From positions 186,001 through 250,000 of the forward strand of contig JAHLEZ010000029.1 in NCBI GenBank assembly GCA_020726505.1: 64,000 nt of DNA, written 5' to 3'. This document shows, in pieces, positions 40,248-51,939 of the stretch. Within the stretch, counting starts at the first letter, position 1. Every line of letters starts with the position of its first letter. The translations under genes and the position numbers were made by a program. Source of the stretch: Leptodontidium sp. MPI-SDFR-AT-0119. Lineage: Eukaryota > Ascomycota > Leotiomycetes > Helotiales > Leptodontidiaceae. The notes beneath the pieces were generated by a model. The model saw only the letters and a program-made list of their open reading frames with translations, was not told where the DNA came from and did not search any database.

Positions 40248-42532
40248 TCATGTAGCATCCATACTCATGGAGTTCCACCAATTCGCATTTCCGTCAAACT
40301 CATTCCTCTGATGAAAGAAACTCTCCGCTAACACAGCTAACTCATCATCCGAATAAGTCAACGGCACTGACGCAACCGAGACTGGCACATTGGCAGTGAT
40401 AGAGCTGTCGAGTGGGTCAATCACATGCGTCATATTTGGTGTCAAGTTCCCGAATTCCTGTCGCTCAACACGCGTTGGTTGGGGCAGGACGGATGTCTGC
40501 GCCATCTCTGTTCTCGATCCACTGAAGCTGGTGTGTAGTGAGGACCCAAAGAGTTGGCGTGCTGAGCCGTGGACTTCGCTTGAGGACGAGTATTCCAGCA
40601 CTTCGAAGAATTGGCCGAGGTCGATTAAGAGTTTGCGGTTCTGACGAGTCGGCTCCTCGCTAGCGACGTATGTAGACGAGACTGTTTCGGCCAATCTTTG
40701 TAGTTTGTTTGCCTGGCTTTGTTAGCTGAGATCTTTGGCGCTGATTTGAGGATCTTACGATTCGCCCGAGATGAGGCCATTGCTCGCCGAATCCACGAAT
40801 GAACTTCAGGCATTTATCGAAATTGTCATGTTTCTCTCGTCTTGTCCCTGGGTCCTCGACGAAACTCTCTTGTAGGTAGATTGTGGCGATGATTGCCACG
40901 CAATGACCGAGGAACGGATCTGTGACTTTGAACAGTTTGGCTTCTAACATATCAATGAAGTTGATAATCCAAGAAGCATGCGAAGAGATGAGATCTGATG
41001 TATGTTGCAGAAATATCTCCGGAATGACACATTTGAAGTTGCGTAATCGAAGTGATAGAAGCAAAGGATGGTTGAGCAGACATAGATTCGTGTGGTAGAG
41101 GAATTGAATGAAGAGCCAGGGTCCCCAATAATCTCGATTGGAGTTCAGATGCTCCACAGATCTTTGGGAGAATTTCGCTGGTTCAAAGCGATGCATATAT
41201 GGCATCCTCGTCTCGAAGTCCATCTGGTGAGCCAATATGGTAGAATACTCCGACTGCGAAGACCAAGGCGGTAAACTGTTGGGTTTGCCCCGTCGACGAG
41301 CATATCGAGTTATTTTGAACCAGACCTCGCTCAATTGGATAGCGTATGCCACTATCCCTTTATTTGGACCTTGTTCATCCGTTCGAGCAGGACTTGGTTC
41401 GTGTCCTGGAGAAACTGGTTCGCCTGTCGTTTCTGGGTACCATGGAAAGTTATCTTCAGCAGAGAAGTCGAGGATCATGAAGTCTGCTCCGTGGAGTCGT
41501 TTCACGAGGAATAGACTCCAGAAGCATCGTCTTCGCTCTTCTTTCTCTTGGTCAGGTAGGATGGCATGTGATTCTGATGTTAGTCCAGCATTGTGAGCTA
41601 GACTCATAGCCAGACTGCAATGAATGCTGGCTCGTCTTGTGTGGCCATCTATTGACATCAGCTAGAAATCTCGGATAGACAAAAAGCATACCTGTAAAAT
41701 CAACGATGGTCAAAAGACACAAGGCCTGAATAGTTGATAACTCTACATTTCCTTCAAATACTTGCTTGGAGATTATCGTTCGGCAAGCTTCAACATATCC
41801 ATTAGCGACCCTCGCATGATTAGTCCGAGATTGTCGATCTTCTGAGAATCTTAAAGCTACAGCGAGGATTGAAAGGAGGACTTCTGGTTTGCGGTTCCTC
41901 AAAGTGCGGATGAAACTCGATCGCTGAAAGAGGGGAAGTGGCTGGCAATCGCAATATTGAAGATATATTTCAGCAGCTCGTTGTATGACATCCCAGGATG
42001 GCAAATTTCTACGAAAATCAGAAATTTAATTCCACAAAACAGAGCAAGTCTTACTTTTCAGAAGATCCCGAATTTGGCAAACTGGGGGGAATCACCCTCC
42101 TAGGGGAGTCTGATACTTGAACCGAAGTACTCCTGCTCATGGAAGCTTGATTTGCAAGGACTTCTGAGAGCTGATTCTCTAAAAATTGTAACCGATCCTC
42201 CTACTCCATGTTAACAATGCACTTGCAAGACTTCATATCACATACAATTCTTCCATCCCCGGCCACAGAGCTCGCCGGCCTGTGTTGGGCAACTTGAGGA
42301 GAAGGGGTGATGCTCGCTCGCTCATTCTCAGGACGCTCGTCGGCATAGTAGCAGTTCTGGTGTAGTCGGGCGCAATGCGAGCAGACGGGTTTCTCGCCCG
42401 GACATCGTGACTTCTTGCGCCTGTCGCGGTCGGTCAGCTTTTGTGTGCATGTAACACGGAACGATGCGGATGTGCGTACCGACAAGGTTCACAGGCTTGT
42501 CGGATTCGTTTTGCTGGACGTTCTAATGACAT
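40248..42532 (-). CDS. Zn2Cys6 transcription factor (681 aa)
   Basis: Six exons keep frame: 42532-42480, 42420-42246, 42200-42055, 42008-41692, 41648-40759 and 40712-40248, with introns of 43-59 nt. The zinc cluster spans the first intron: QACEPCR, then RRKKSRCPGEKPVCSHCAR and NCYY. A short coiled-coil linker follows (EDRLQFLENQLSEVL). The Fungal_trans domain comes next, with ELSTIQALCLLTIVDFT, DGHTRRASIHCSLAMSL and EERRRCFWSLFLVKR. The C-terminus is acidic with Trp/Met (NANWWNSMSMDAT), plausible for activation. It acts in the nucleus; the regulon is unknown. The neighbouring LPMO-like gene (same strand) and the kynurenine cluster (1.8 kb away) are both candidate targets by position only. Confidence 0.9.
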
Positions 42533-44298
42533 GATATTTAGTTAAATGAATATTTAGATAGCTAGGCGTATGCTGGACATCATGTTCTCAATTCCCTCTC
42601 TTCTGCGCGGGATCTTTGATCAAAGTTGGGATGTTGTCGTCGGATCCGGGCTAGGCCGTATCCGGGTCAAATTCGGAATTCAAAGTAACTACCAGCTTGG
42701 AATGGAGGATTGCAGTTCTCACATCACATGGAGGAATACGTAAGAATTGAGAAGAGGGTATTTCACGAGATGTGGTGATCAAGTAGAGCTACAGGGGATC
42801 ATAATGTTTCTATTTCGCTAGAACAATTACGCTTTCAATCCGTTTCCATTCAATTTCCGGATCTGCCATTGTTTTCCAAAATTCCCTTTCCTACCTGTAT
42901 CTTTGGACAAGATGGTGGATTTCAACAGATGAATAAATCAACGCCTTGTGCTCTTGAAACTTTCACAGTGCTTTCCTTTGCTTAGGGACATGAGAGGTGG
43001 GTCAAGAGTCGGCCAGCTCAGCTCTATCAGAATCGCGAACTGTTGATGTCATCAAAAACAGAAGCTGGGCATCGAGACCGGAATTACCAACACTGGGGAC
43101 ACATCCATGAAGAAGCCCTCCATTCATTGCTCTCCCCCAAACATCCGCCACTCGGCGTTCAATTTCTACTTGTCATGGGCGGCCCATTTCCGATATAGTC
43201 ATGCCCGACAGTCAATCGCCATCATGTTGATTTACTGGCATTGACAATATCACAAGCTTCCGCGCACCATGACTACCACTTCAACACTTGTATATGCATG
43301 CCGGTTCAATTCAATCCGAAGTGCTGACTTGTCCAAGCAGCCGCCCGAGCAAGCTCTAAACCCCACACCAAGTCCTTCTGCTGGGTATGTCTCCTTCAGG
43401 GCCGGCCTGCCATTGACAGCGTAAATCGGTTGAGGGGTATGTTGACGTGCCATCCTGCTAGAGAGCCTACCACAAATCTGCACCCGGAGTTGAAGTATTC
43501 GTTTCGTCGGGCGTACAAGTTGTCGTGCATGGAATGCTGTGCCCGACTTGGAAGGGCGATTCCTTGGCACTGGTTGACACTCGAGGGTAGTATGTTGGCC
43601 CAGGGGCAAGCGACAATGGCATTACCAATTCCTCCCGAAGAAAACAGAGCTCAGAGTCCTCCGGCTTCTGCGAACCAATCCTGCTAGGAAGTCAATCAAG
43701 GGGAGGAGGGAGAGGGAGAAGGGAGAGTTAGCGAAGAGGCCGGCAGAAATTGAGTCCAAAGACAACCAACGACTGACCATGACGCCCGCGATACTCACCG
43801 ACTTTTCCTGGGCGAGATTAAGAGGATCCAGAAATATGGCAGGATTCAAGTAGAGTACGGGTCTTCCTTGCTTGTCTCCATCCCATATCACGACCAGCAG
43901 CGGGCGTGTCGATTTGTTGTCGAAGTTTACTTAAACGCGACGAAACACTGCTCACAAAAGATTTTCTTCCGCATCCGCATCCGGCCCGTCCGTCTCCACC
44001 TCGGCTCACTCCCTCAACATCGCCAACAATCTTCGATGCAGCGGCAGCGAGTCAGCAGCTCTGCAACCCGCATACAATCCAAGACGGGGATCTTAAACGT
44101 TCATTTAATTGCCGCATTCTGGTGATAGCTTCGGCTCGAAATTGAACACCGACGTCAATCCGTCACAGACATCCTGGTCGGATGCTTGGCAATTGATTCT
44201 CTCGAGTCTTGCTCTCTGGCACCTTATCCCGAGTCTGGCAAGTTCTCAATACGAAAGACCTCTAACGTAAAGACCAGAATTATATCACGTGGATCAAA
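42533..44298. other. Intergenic upstream of the kynurenine cluster; no gene seen
   Basis: 1.77 kb containing the promoter of the Zn2Cys6 regulator (minus) and of the formamidase (plus). Several medium open frames at 43250-43890 lack family signatures, intron-exon logic or convincing starts, and I leave them out. Confidence 0.45.
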
Positions 44299-45272
44299 AT
44301 GGCTTCCAACGAACCTGTAGAAGAGGAGAAGGTCATTGTACAGGAAGACTTCAGTTACGGAGACCACGAACTGCAGAAGTTGACCGTGTACCACCACTTT
44401 GGCAAGAATTTCCAACAAGAAAGAGGACTTTACATCATGTGAATATATTCTTTTCTCTACCAAGTATCTACATGAATAGTCATATCTAACATTCCATCAG
44501 ATACATTCACGGGGGAGCATGGCGAGATCCCACCATTACAGACAAAGCATTCCTCCCCACCATTCGGCATCTCTTCTCCCACCCATCAAATCAAGATCTC
44601 ATCAACGACCACATCACAGCCTTCGCATCAATCTCCTACCGCCTCTCAGTCCATCCATCTCACCCCCAAGAACCAGGGACACCAGCCACCAAACTCCGAG
44701 ATGCCAAACATCCCGACCATCTCCACGACGTCGTCTCAGCCATCTCCTTCCTCCAAGCCAAATACGGTTTCGGAAGTAGATACCTCCTCATAGGCCACTC
44801 ATGCGGCGCAACCCTCGCCTTCCAGAGTATCATCAGACAGCAGCTCTCAATACCTCCATCTATCCCTTTCAAGAATCCAGAAATTGTCGTCGGTGTAGCG
44901 GGCATCTACGATATGCGGCTCCTCCGTGACAAGAATTCGCATCCCGCGTATCAGGAGTTCCTCGTTAGTGCTTTCGGAGAGGATGAGAAGGCGTGGGATC
45001 TTGCGTCGCCTGCGAATTATGAATTTCTGGCTTCGTGGCCGGAGGTGAAAACTGCAGTGGTGGTTAGCTCAACAGGGGATGAGTTGGTTGATCCCACACA
45101 GATCGAATGCATGGCGCGGCGACTGGAGAATCTACGAGATAGGGCTACAGTCAAGGTGCTGAAGGGGTTCTTGCATCAAACTCATGATCATATCTGGGAC
45201 GAGGGTGTTGGGCTAGCGGATGTTATCGTTGAGACTTTGAAAGCATGGGTAGAAGATGGTGGATCTGCGTGA
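44299..45272 (+). CDS. bna7: Kynurenine formamidase (303 aa)
   Basis: Exons 44299-44438 and 44501-45272 flank a 62-nt intron. The enzyme hydrolyses N-formyl-L-kynurenine to kynurenine and formate in the cytosol. The HGGAWRD motif (oxyanion hole, near residue 50) diagnoses this alpha/beta-hydrolase subfamily. The nucleophile Ser is in IGHSCG near 147, and candidate Asp and His are in SSTGDELVDP and LHQTHDHIWDE. Its length equals that of fungal BNA7-type enzymes. It lies tail-to-tail with indoleamine dioxygenase (236 bp between the coding ends), the enzyme that makes its substrate, and kynureninase is two genes away. That context greatly strengthens the call. Confidence 0.9.
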
Positions 45273-45508
45273 ATTCAAAAGGAAGCAGTGCGAAGCTAAC
45301 GAAGATTTGATTTATTTGCATTTCTGGTCTCATTATGCGCTGCTGGTCATGGGGATTATCCAACCTGCTTCTATCTGCCACGTCTACCCTTACTCAATTC
45401 AACTACCAATGCCCATCATTCCTGAACTCCATCCCATGCTCCGGAAAATGCAAATCGCAGCAAACCCTCGATCCTCATCTCAGTCATCACGCAGTCATCA
45501 CGCAGTCA

Positions 45509-46848
45509 TCATGCAGTCGTCAAAGTCGCATCCTTCGTCTCATCCCGACTTTGCTTGAGGAAGGGAAGTAGCTGAGTTCCACCAGTTCCATGCAGGTCCT
45601 TCGACGCGGTATTTGACGAGGCAACCGCAAGGTTGAGTCCGGGATGGACATTTGGCTTCTTCTGTCTCGAAGGGGTGATGATGAATCGAGTGACGACTTG
45701 GATGTGCACATTTCTGAACAGCTCAAGTTCCCTCACAGCCAGATTGTACGCTTCAGTGACTTCGGAAATAGAGGTGCTTTCTGCATACTCTCGAATATTC
45801 ACAATCGACTCCATTTCTTCAAGAAAGGCGCGATGGCCTCCGGGCATGTAATTTCTCATTTCCTGCGTCTGTCAGCAACCAGCGTTGATCGAGGCAAGGG
45901 TTTGCTCACCGAGAGGAACCCATTCCTCGCTTTTGAACCCTTAGTCAAGTGATGCTCAACACCAAGAACAATGTCAAAGAATTGGATGAGAGAGCTCTGG
46001 GCGTTACTCCCACCACTGTACTGTCTCCACTCTCCCTTCCCATTGCCCTCATCATAGAACACTCCATTAGGAAGGCCCGCCAGGACCATATTCTTACTTC
46101 CCGCCAGGAAGGGTCTGATCTCATCATAAAAGACCTTGGGAGAACAATGCTCATCCATCCTATTCAGAATAATCGCAATCTCTTTGATGTTCAGAGCAAA
46201 TGTCTCAAGCGCAGCGGCGACGACTCCAGAATCGTTCGCCCGCACAGCGTCCATGGCTTTCATCATCGCCGGGATAATCTTTGCGCCGTAGGCCTCGATG
46301 GCGACCGAGATGAGGTAGAACCATTCTTCGTCTTTCGTTCCGGTGAATGTGTGGAGACTTCTGAGGTCTTCTAGCTGGGTGAAGTCGTTCGCTCCTGAGA
46401 TTGATTCGAAATTCCATAGGTTGAGAGCGGCGTAGGTTGCTGTAGGTGGGAGACCTAGATGGGTTGCTACTTGGAGGAATGGTACGGAGATTGATGCGGG
46501 GAGACGCTGGTTTGGTTAGAACAGGTTCGAAGTTGGTTAGGGGTGCTTGCTTACCTGTGATGGTCCGCCAGCTTCCCAGATGTATGAATGTGTGAAAAAA
46601 GAGAGAATGAGGTATGCCCTTTGCCATTCGCTTTCCGAGATAAGATGTGAAGTTGACAGCACGGGTAGTTGATCAACTTCATTCCTTAGGGACGACGTTT
46701 TGAGAAGTGTTGGAAGTTGAGAAAGAACGATTTCCCAGCTCTCGTAGTACTGATTGCTCAGTTCTCGGAGTGGTGGTTGATCTGGTAAGAAGCCATTTCG
46801 AGTGGAAACACCAAACTCCGCTAAGTTGACATTCAACGGGCCCAACAT
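45509..46848 (-). CDS. bna2: Indoleamine 2,3-dioxygenase (414 aa)
   Basis: Exons 46848-46555, 46506-45910 and 45862-45509 join with 48- and 47-nt introns. It opens the indole ring of L-tryptophan with O2 to give N-formylkynurenine, using heme. Family hallmarks are NGFLPDQPPL, LPVLSTSHL, SFFTHSYIWEAGGPSQ, RLPASISVPFLQVATHLGLPP, LNLWNF, EAYGAKIIPAM, LNRMDEHCSPKVFYDEIRPF, SGGSNAQSSLIQFFDIVLG, VEHH (proximal heme His, near residue 283) and MRNYMPGGHRAFLEEM. The start is taken at 46848; an in-frame ATG at 46884 is possible. It is divergent from kynureninase (746 bp) and convergent with the formamidase, forming a compact kynurenine-pathway block. No catalytic residue is missing. Confidence 0.93.
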
Positions 46849-47594
46849 GATAACAATATGGCAGGGATATTTGAGTTCGTTCAAAGGGATGAGAAGAGGA
46901 TGTGTTCTTGTGATGACTTGTGATCGGAGAGTTTTCGCAAAGTTCTCAAGATGTGTTAATGTACCAAAATACGGGGAGAAAACTGGCGATCAATCAACTT
47001 GGGAAATGGCACCACCCCGGCAAGATACGGGCGACAACATCCAAGCTCTTCTTTCAAAGCAAATCTTGGTTTCAAGGGGGTCCGGAAGAGAGCGGATGCT
47101 TGACGGGTACGGATACGGAGAGGTAGCCGGCACCTTTTGTTTTGCTCGGCTAAGTTCCTGCTGGGCTGGGCGCTCCTCACCCTCACCCCCATTCTATTCA
47201 GGCCAGTTGGGCGAGTAAGGTACTGTACCTATTCACGCTCACCCAGCATAGCATCACCTAGCTTCAGGTCACCCTCATTATGCACCGTTTATTTACGCCC
47301 CACGCCCAGTGCAGCACTAAAATCGGGCGGAGAACTTCACGGATGCAGGCACGGATACGGGCCAAGACACGGATCACGTAAAGCTTTTCGAAGATCTTTG
47401 AGCCGACACAGGGCGATAAGACACTGACGTTGACGACGAGGAATCCGGAGCGGGGTACAAAGTGAATTGAGCAGGACGCGATCAGGTCATTATTCTCATT
47501 CTCATCTTCATTCCATTCCACCATCTCAATATTCGAGCCATCTCGCCAATTTCGCATGCGTCTTCCAACTCACCTCTCGCCTCCCCTCGCCAAA
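46849..47594. promoter_or_regulatory. Shared divergent promoter region of dioxygenase and kynureninase genes
   Basis: The two pathway genes start on opposite sides of this 746-bp interval, an arrangement that would allow joint control. No specific operator could be recognised by eye. C/T-rich leader sequence precedes the kynureninase start. Confidence 0.5.
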
Positions 47595-49107
47595 ATGGGT
47601 TCTATCATGCCTGAAGAACAGCAAAGGTTCAAGCCAGCCTTCGCTAAGGAGGCAAATACACTTGAATATGCGCAATCACTCGACGCCAAAGATCATCTTC
47701 GCTCTTTCAGAGAAAAGTTCATCATCCCATCTAAGTCAAATACCAAGACAAAGAAAGTCGTGAAGCCAGGTTTGTTCATGTCTTTACCCCGCCATATCAT
47801 ATGACATCACTGACCTTCATCGTCCAGAAACTGAGGACCCATGTATCTACTTCTGTGGAAATTCTCTTGGTCTTCAGCCGCGTGCTACGAGAGAGTATCT
47901 TAGCACATACCTCGATACGTGGGCAACAATTGGCGTCCACGGCCATTTCAGACCTCTCGAGAACTCGCCTATGATCCAATGGCAACTTCTGGCCGAAGAT
48001 GTCTCTCGACAATTCGCTCCTATCGTCGGAGCTTCTCCTTTTGAAGTCGGCATCATGGGAAGTCTAACTGTGAACTTGCATTTGTTGATGGCGAGTTTCT
48101 ATACTCCAACCGCAACCAAGAACAAGATCATCTTGGATTGGAAAGCATTCCCTAGTGATCACTTCGCCATCGAGTCTCAGATCAGACAACATGGATACAA
48201 TCCAGAAGAGTCGATGATATTGATTGGACCTGAAGAGGGTACTTTCGAAGTTACAACCGAGAAGATTCTCTCTGTGATCGATGAGCACGCTTCCACCACC
48301 GCTCTGCTCCTTCTTCCTGGAATTCAATACTACACCGGCCAATTCTTTGACATAAAGACTATCACAGCCTACGCTCAATCGAAGGGTCTGACAGTCGGAT
48401 GGGATCTCGCTCACGCGGTCGGAAATGTTCCACTTCAGTTGCACGACTGGAATGTGGATTTTGCTGTTTGGTGCACGTACAAGTACCTGAACTCTGGACC
48501 CGGTGGCGTTGGAGGATTCTACGTCCACGAAAGACACGGAAAGGTCGATTACTCCGAGGGAGAAAACAAGCCTGTCTACAGACACCGTCTTGCTGGATGG
48601 TACGGCGGAGACCAGGTCGGAAGGATGAATATGCAAAACAGTAAGTCTATCCACAGTCCCTACCAATGATCAAAATTTAACTTTATAGGCTTCCGTCCCA
48701 GCCCAGGAGCAAGCGGATATCAAGTATCTACGAGTTCAACAGTCGAGCTCGCATCATTAAGCGGCTCCCTCTCCGTCTTCAACCAAACGAGCATGGCCGA
48801 CATCCGCAAGAAATCCGTCAAACTGACTGCCTATCTGGAGACTCTCCTCCAATCCAGCCCGCACTACAAGCACGGCTTCAGCATCATCACCCCATCCAAC
48901 CCCGAAGCGCGAGGCACACAACTCAGCGTTCTCCTTGCAGACGGGAGACTGGATACCGTCTCGGACATGCTCGAGCAAGCCGGCATCGTAGCCGACAAGC
49001 GGAAACCAGGCGTCATCAGAATCGCACCCGTGCCCTTGTACAACACGTACTCGGAGGTGTGGAACTTTGTACAGATTTTCAACGAGGCATTGGCGAAGTT
49101 TAATTAG
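47595..49107 (+). CDS. bna5: Kynureninase (468 aa)
   Basis: Exons 47595-47769, 47828-48640 and 48689-49107 join with 58- and 48-nt introns. This PLP enzyme cleaves kynurenine or 3-hydroxykynurenine to anthranilate or 3-hydroxyanthranilate plus alanine. Visible signatures are [81 protein letters not shown] and [18 protein letters not shown], the last with the PLP-binding Lys near residue 276. The C-terminal domain has [16 protein letters not shown]. The start at 47595 (AAAATGG) is preferred; an in-frame ATG at 47556 would add 13 residues. It is the third kynurenine-pathway gene in 5 kb. Confidence 0.94.
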
Positions 49108-49210
49108 GGCATTTGCACGGGATAGCATTGGTATTGGATTTAGTATGGAGTTTGGGAGAGGTGGGAAATAGTTATATTGAATTTATGATTGTTAATATGG
49201 TTTCTGTCTC

Positions 49211-49676
49211 TCATGGATCCATCGTGATGTGTCCCATTCCCTCAAGTGGGGTATAGACCTCCGCAACACCTATGAAAACATAAATAACTGGTTTTCTAAA
49301 TGACTCAGAAGACTTACGCTCGCTCGTAAACAGCGGTTCCGTAGCCTTCAAATACGGCTCATAATACGGCTTGTTAATCTGCTCCTGTTCCATCAGTCAG
49401 TCAAACCCTCCTTCCTTCCACTCACAACCCGCCCGTTCGCAGCACACTCACAGCCATAAACCAAGCAATATCCTTCGTCCAGCCCTCCGTCCATCGGAAA
49501 ACACCAGGCTCTTGAATATTTTCTCCGATGAAGAAATATGCGCATTCTGGCTCGGCAATGACAGCGTCGTAGGCTGGCTTGAAGTATTTGAGGAAGGTAT
49601 CGCGGTCTTTGGGGTCAAATGTTACTTTCACCTGTAGGATGAAAGCTACTTTTGGAGCGAGGACTGGTGTTGACAT
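49211..49676 (-). CDS. Small antibiotic-biosynthesis-monooxygenase (ABM) fold protein (116 aa)
   Basis: Exons 49676-49452, 49384-49318 and 49269-49211 join. The second acceptor could be six bases later (49378), dropping Glu-Gln. The product begins MSTPVLAPKVAFILQVKVTF and shows the ferredoxin-like ABM/dimeric alpha-beta barrel pattern: VKVTFDPKDRDTFLKYFKPA (strand-helix), EPECAYFFIGENIQEPGVFRW (strands), EGWTKDIAWFMAEQINKPYY, then VYTPLEGMGHI. Such proteins are small oxygenases or quinol-forming enzymes, or non-catalytic relatives. The gene converges on kynureninase with 103 bp between coding ends. A link to aromatic or kynurenine metabolism is only suggested by position. Confidence 0.78.
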
Positions 49677-50379
49677 TTTGATATCTTTGAGAAGAGATTT
49701 AATCAATGAGAGAAAGAAGAACGCAGCGAACATTTCCATGTCCTTCTCTTGTATACCTACTCGAGTGTACACAAAGGATACGTATTGTGCAAGCACTTGG
49801 CAGTCAGATCTTACCTCCAAGACTCTCTTCCAACATCAGTCCATTACTAAACCAGACTGAACTCGACATATAAAAAATCTTGATTCTAAACCCAACTTCA
49901 TCATTGGCTAGTTCGCACTTCTCGCTTTCTCACCCCATCGCATCTCTCCTCTCCCTGCATCCACATGCATCGCCAAGTTGTCAGCCCGCTTGCTTGCTCG
50001 ACCTGGGTTGGCTGACAACAATCGAATCTGCTGTCAGGCTTTTTTAGGGGCATGGGCATATCTGCCGCCTAATTCAGGGGGGTTAAGCGACTCCAAGAAC
50101 GCCATGTCTTGCACCAGCCTCACTCACACAAAGAGCTGTCGCGGGGCTGAACAGCATTCTTTGTGGCTTTGCTTTGCTCTAGGCAGATCTTCCTGTGGTG
50201 TGATTTGAGTTCTGTGACTGGTAGTTAAAGGTCGGAATTGCCCCATCTTTCCTGTTAACATTCACGGCCATATTTCTTGTGTGACTTAGGATACTTTGAC
50301 TCAGAGTGACTTGTCAAACGATCTCTACCATCTTATATATATTTTATTTTCATTCCATACACGGATCTCGGGCTTTAGA
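49677..50379. other. Divergent intergenic region; no gene seen
   Basis: Promoters of the ABM-fold gene (minus) and the ankyrin gene (plus). No recognisable element beyond AT-rich sequence near 50330-50350. Confidence 0.45.
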
Positions 50380-51939
50380 ATGGGCAACGATAAAGACATG
50401 TCTTCTTCAAAGACAGAAGAACCCGGTGAACCCGTTCCACCGAGCTATTCCCCTCAACTCCCGAACGCGAATGGAGCGGAGTTCATCGAGCCAGCTCCCA
50501 CGTATAGCGAGCACGCGAACCCAGATCCCACCACGGGTGAAGTTTTCGGCGATGAATCCATCGAGGCTCTTCCCACACCAGAAAATTTGGCACGGATGCG
50601 AAACTTTCGCCAGAGAGAACGCGACCCGGAATATCTCGGCAGTGCCGATGCGTCGACTCGTTTCTTCGCGGCTATCGATCAAGGGAATCAAGAATGGATC
50701 GCACGTCTGCTTAACAAGGGAAACGTAACTGCTAATACGAGACGTGGCGATGAGACGCCGTTGCTGCGAGCTGTGAAGATGAGAAACGTACATATCGTGC
50801 AGCAACTTCTCGATGCGGGAGCTGAGCCAGATGCGTTTGCCTGCGCGGTAAGTTCTCTAGCCTTGAAGGATGAATATATAAACTGATGTTCCCAGTCAAC
50901 ATACTACGATCGTGATCTAGGTAAAATATCAGTCATGCGGACTCCCCTCCAACTTGCAGCCTCACTAGGCCATCTCATCCTCGTCAAGCTATTGATGGAG
51001 CAATACCACTGCGACGACTCCCTCGTGGCTCCAGATGGCCAAATCGCACTCCGTCTCGCAGCCGAAAACGACCATCGAGAAGTAGTCGACTACCTCCCCT
51101 CCCGCCGCAACGGCGGCTTCAAGCGCTGGCAATTCAAGAACCGCAAATCCCTTAGCCGCATCAAGAGACTGTTTGCCAAGATTGGCACGTTCATCAAATT
51201 CTTCGTCTTCGATATAGAGAAGTTCTTCCTCTGGACTGTACCGAAACACGTCATCGTGAAGCCAGTCATGAAGAGTTGTAAGTGGTGTTGGGAGAATCGA
51301 AAAGCTTTCGGGGGCTGGTGTAAACACCAGGTTACGGAGATGCCCGGGCGGGTGAAGAGAGCGGGTGTTTGGGCGGGAAAGACTCTGATGAAGATCCCGA
51401 GGGGTGTTGCTGCTGCTGCCAAGGGGACGTGGAAATTTGGCACACAGACGCTTCCTAGATGGGTCAGGGAGTTTTCTGTGTGGCTTTGGCAGCTGTTGAC
51501 GGTGAGGCTCCCAAAAGCTCTGAAGATCTTTGGAACGTGGCTTCTTTCAGGCATCACTTCTCTGAGCAAGTCGATCTGGAACGCTATCTTGAAGGTCATT
51601 TCGTTCTTCGCGACAGTCGTTGAAGCCGTTGTGTCGTTCTTCAAAAGCCTCACTCTGAAGGATATCTGGAATGGCTTTGTGGAGATTCTCAGAGCTGTGT
51701 TCGTCACACTCCCGAAGCTCATCTGGTCGTGGATCGAAGCATTTGGGGAAACCTCCTATAAGGTGATGAAAGCGCTCTTCGGTGTGCTTGGACAAGTGGT
51801 CTGGTGTTTTGGATGGTGTATTATGTGGATTGTGACTTATCTGCCGAAGCAGCTGTGGAAGATATTGCAGAGTATTGGGGGATCGATCAGAAAGGCAGGG
51901 CATGAGGTTAAGGTCTGGCTTAACCCGAAGTCAAGATGA
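50380..51939 (+). CDS. Ankyrin-repeat protein with Trp-rich amphipathic C-terminal half (503 aa)
   Basis: Exons 50380-50847 and 50896-51939 flank a 48-nt intron. The start MGNDKDMSSSKTEEPGEPVP is preceded by an in-frame ATG at 50296 that I reject as leader. Residues ~1-85 are Pro/Ser-rich. Ankyrin-type repeats follow: DASTRFFAAIDQGNQEWIARL, GDETPLLRAVKMRNVHIVQQL, MRTPLQLAASLGHLILVKLL and QIALRLAAENDHREVVDYL. The second half (from about residue 205) has no known domain: basic and aromatic, with recurring W-K/F-x-x-x-x-L-P and W-x-x-x-x-K-x-x-S-F-F type segments of about 20-25 residues. It has many Trp and alternating hydrophobic and Lys faces, suggesting a membrane-surface or pore-lining helical array. 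Its function is unknown. Confidence 0.85.

Noticed and set aside
43250..43891. Open frames of 85-119 residues upstream of the kynurenine cluster
   Set aside because: No family motif, overlapping frames on both strands, and no convincing start or splice structure.
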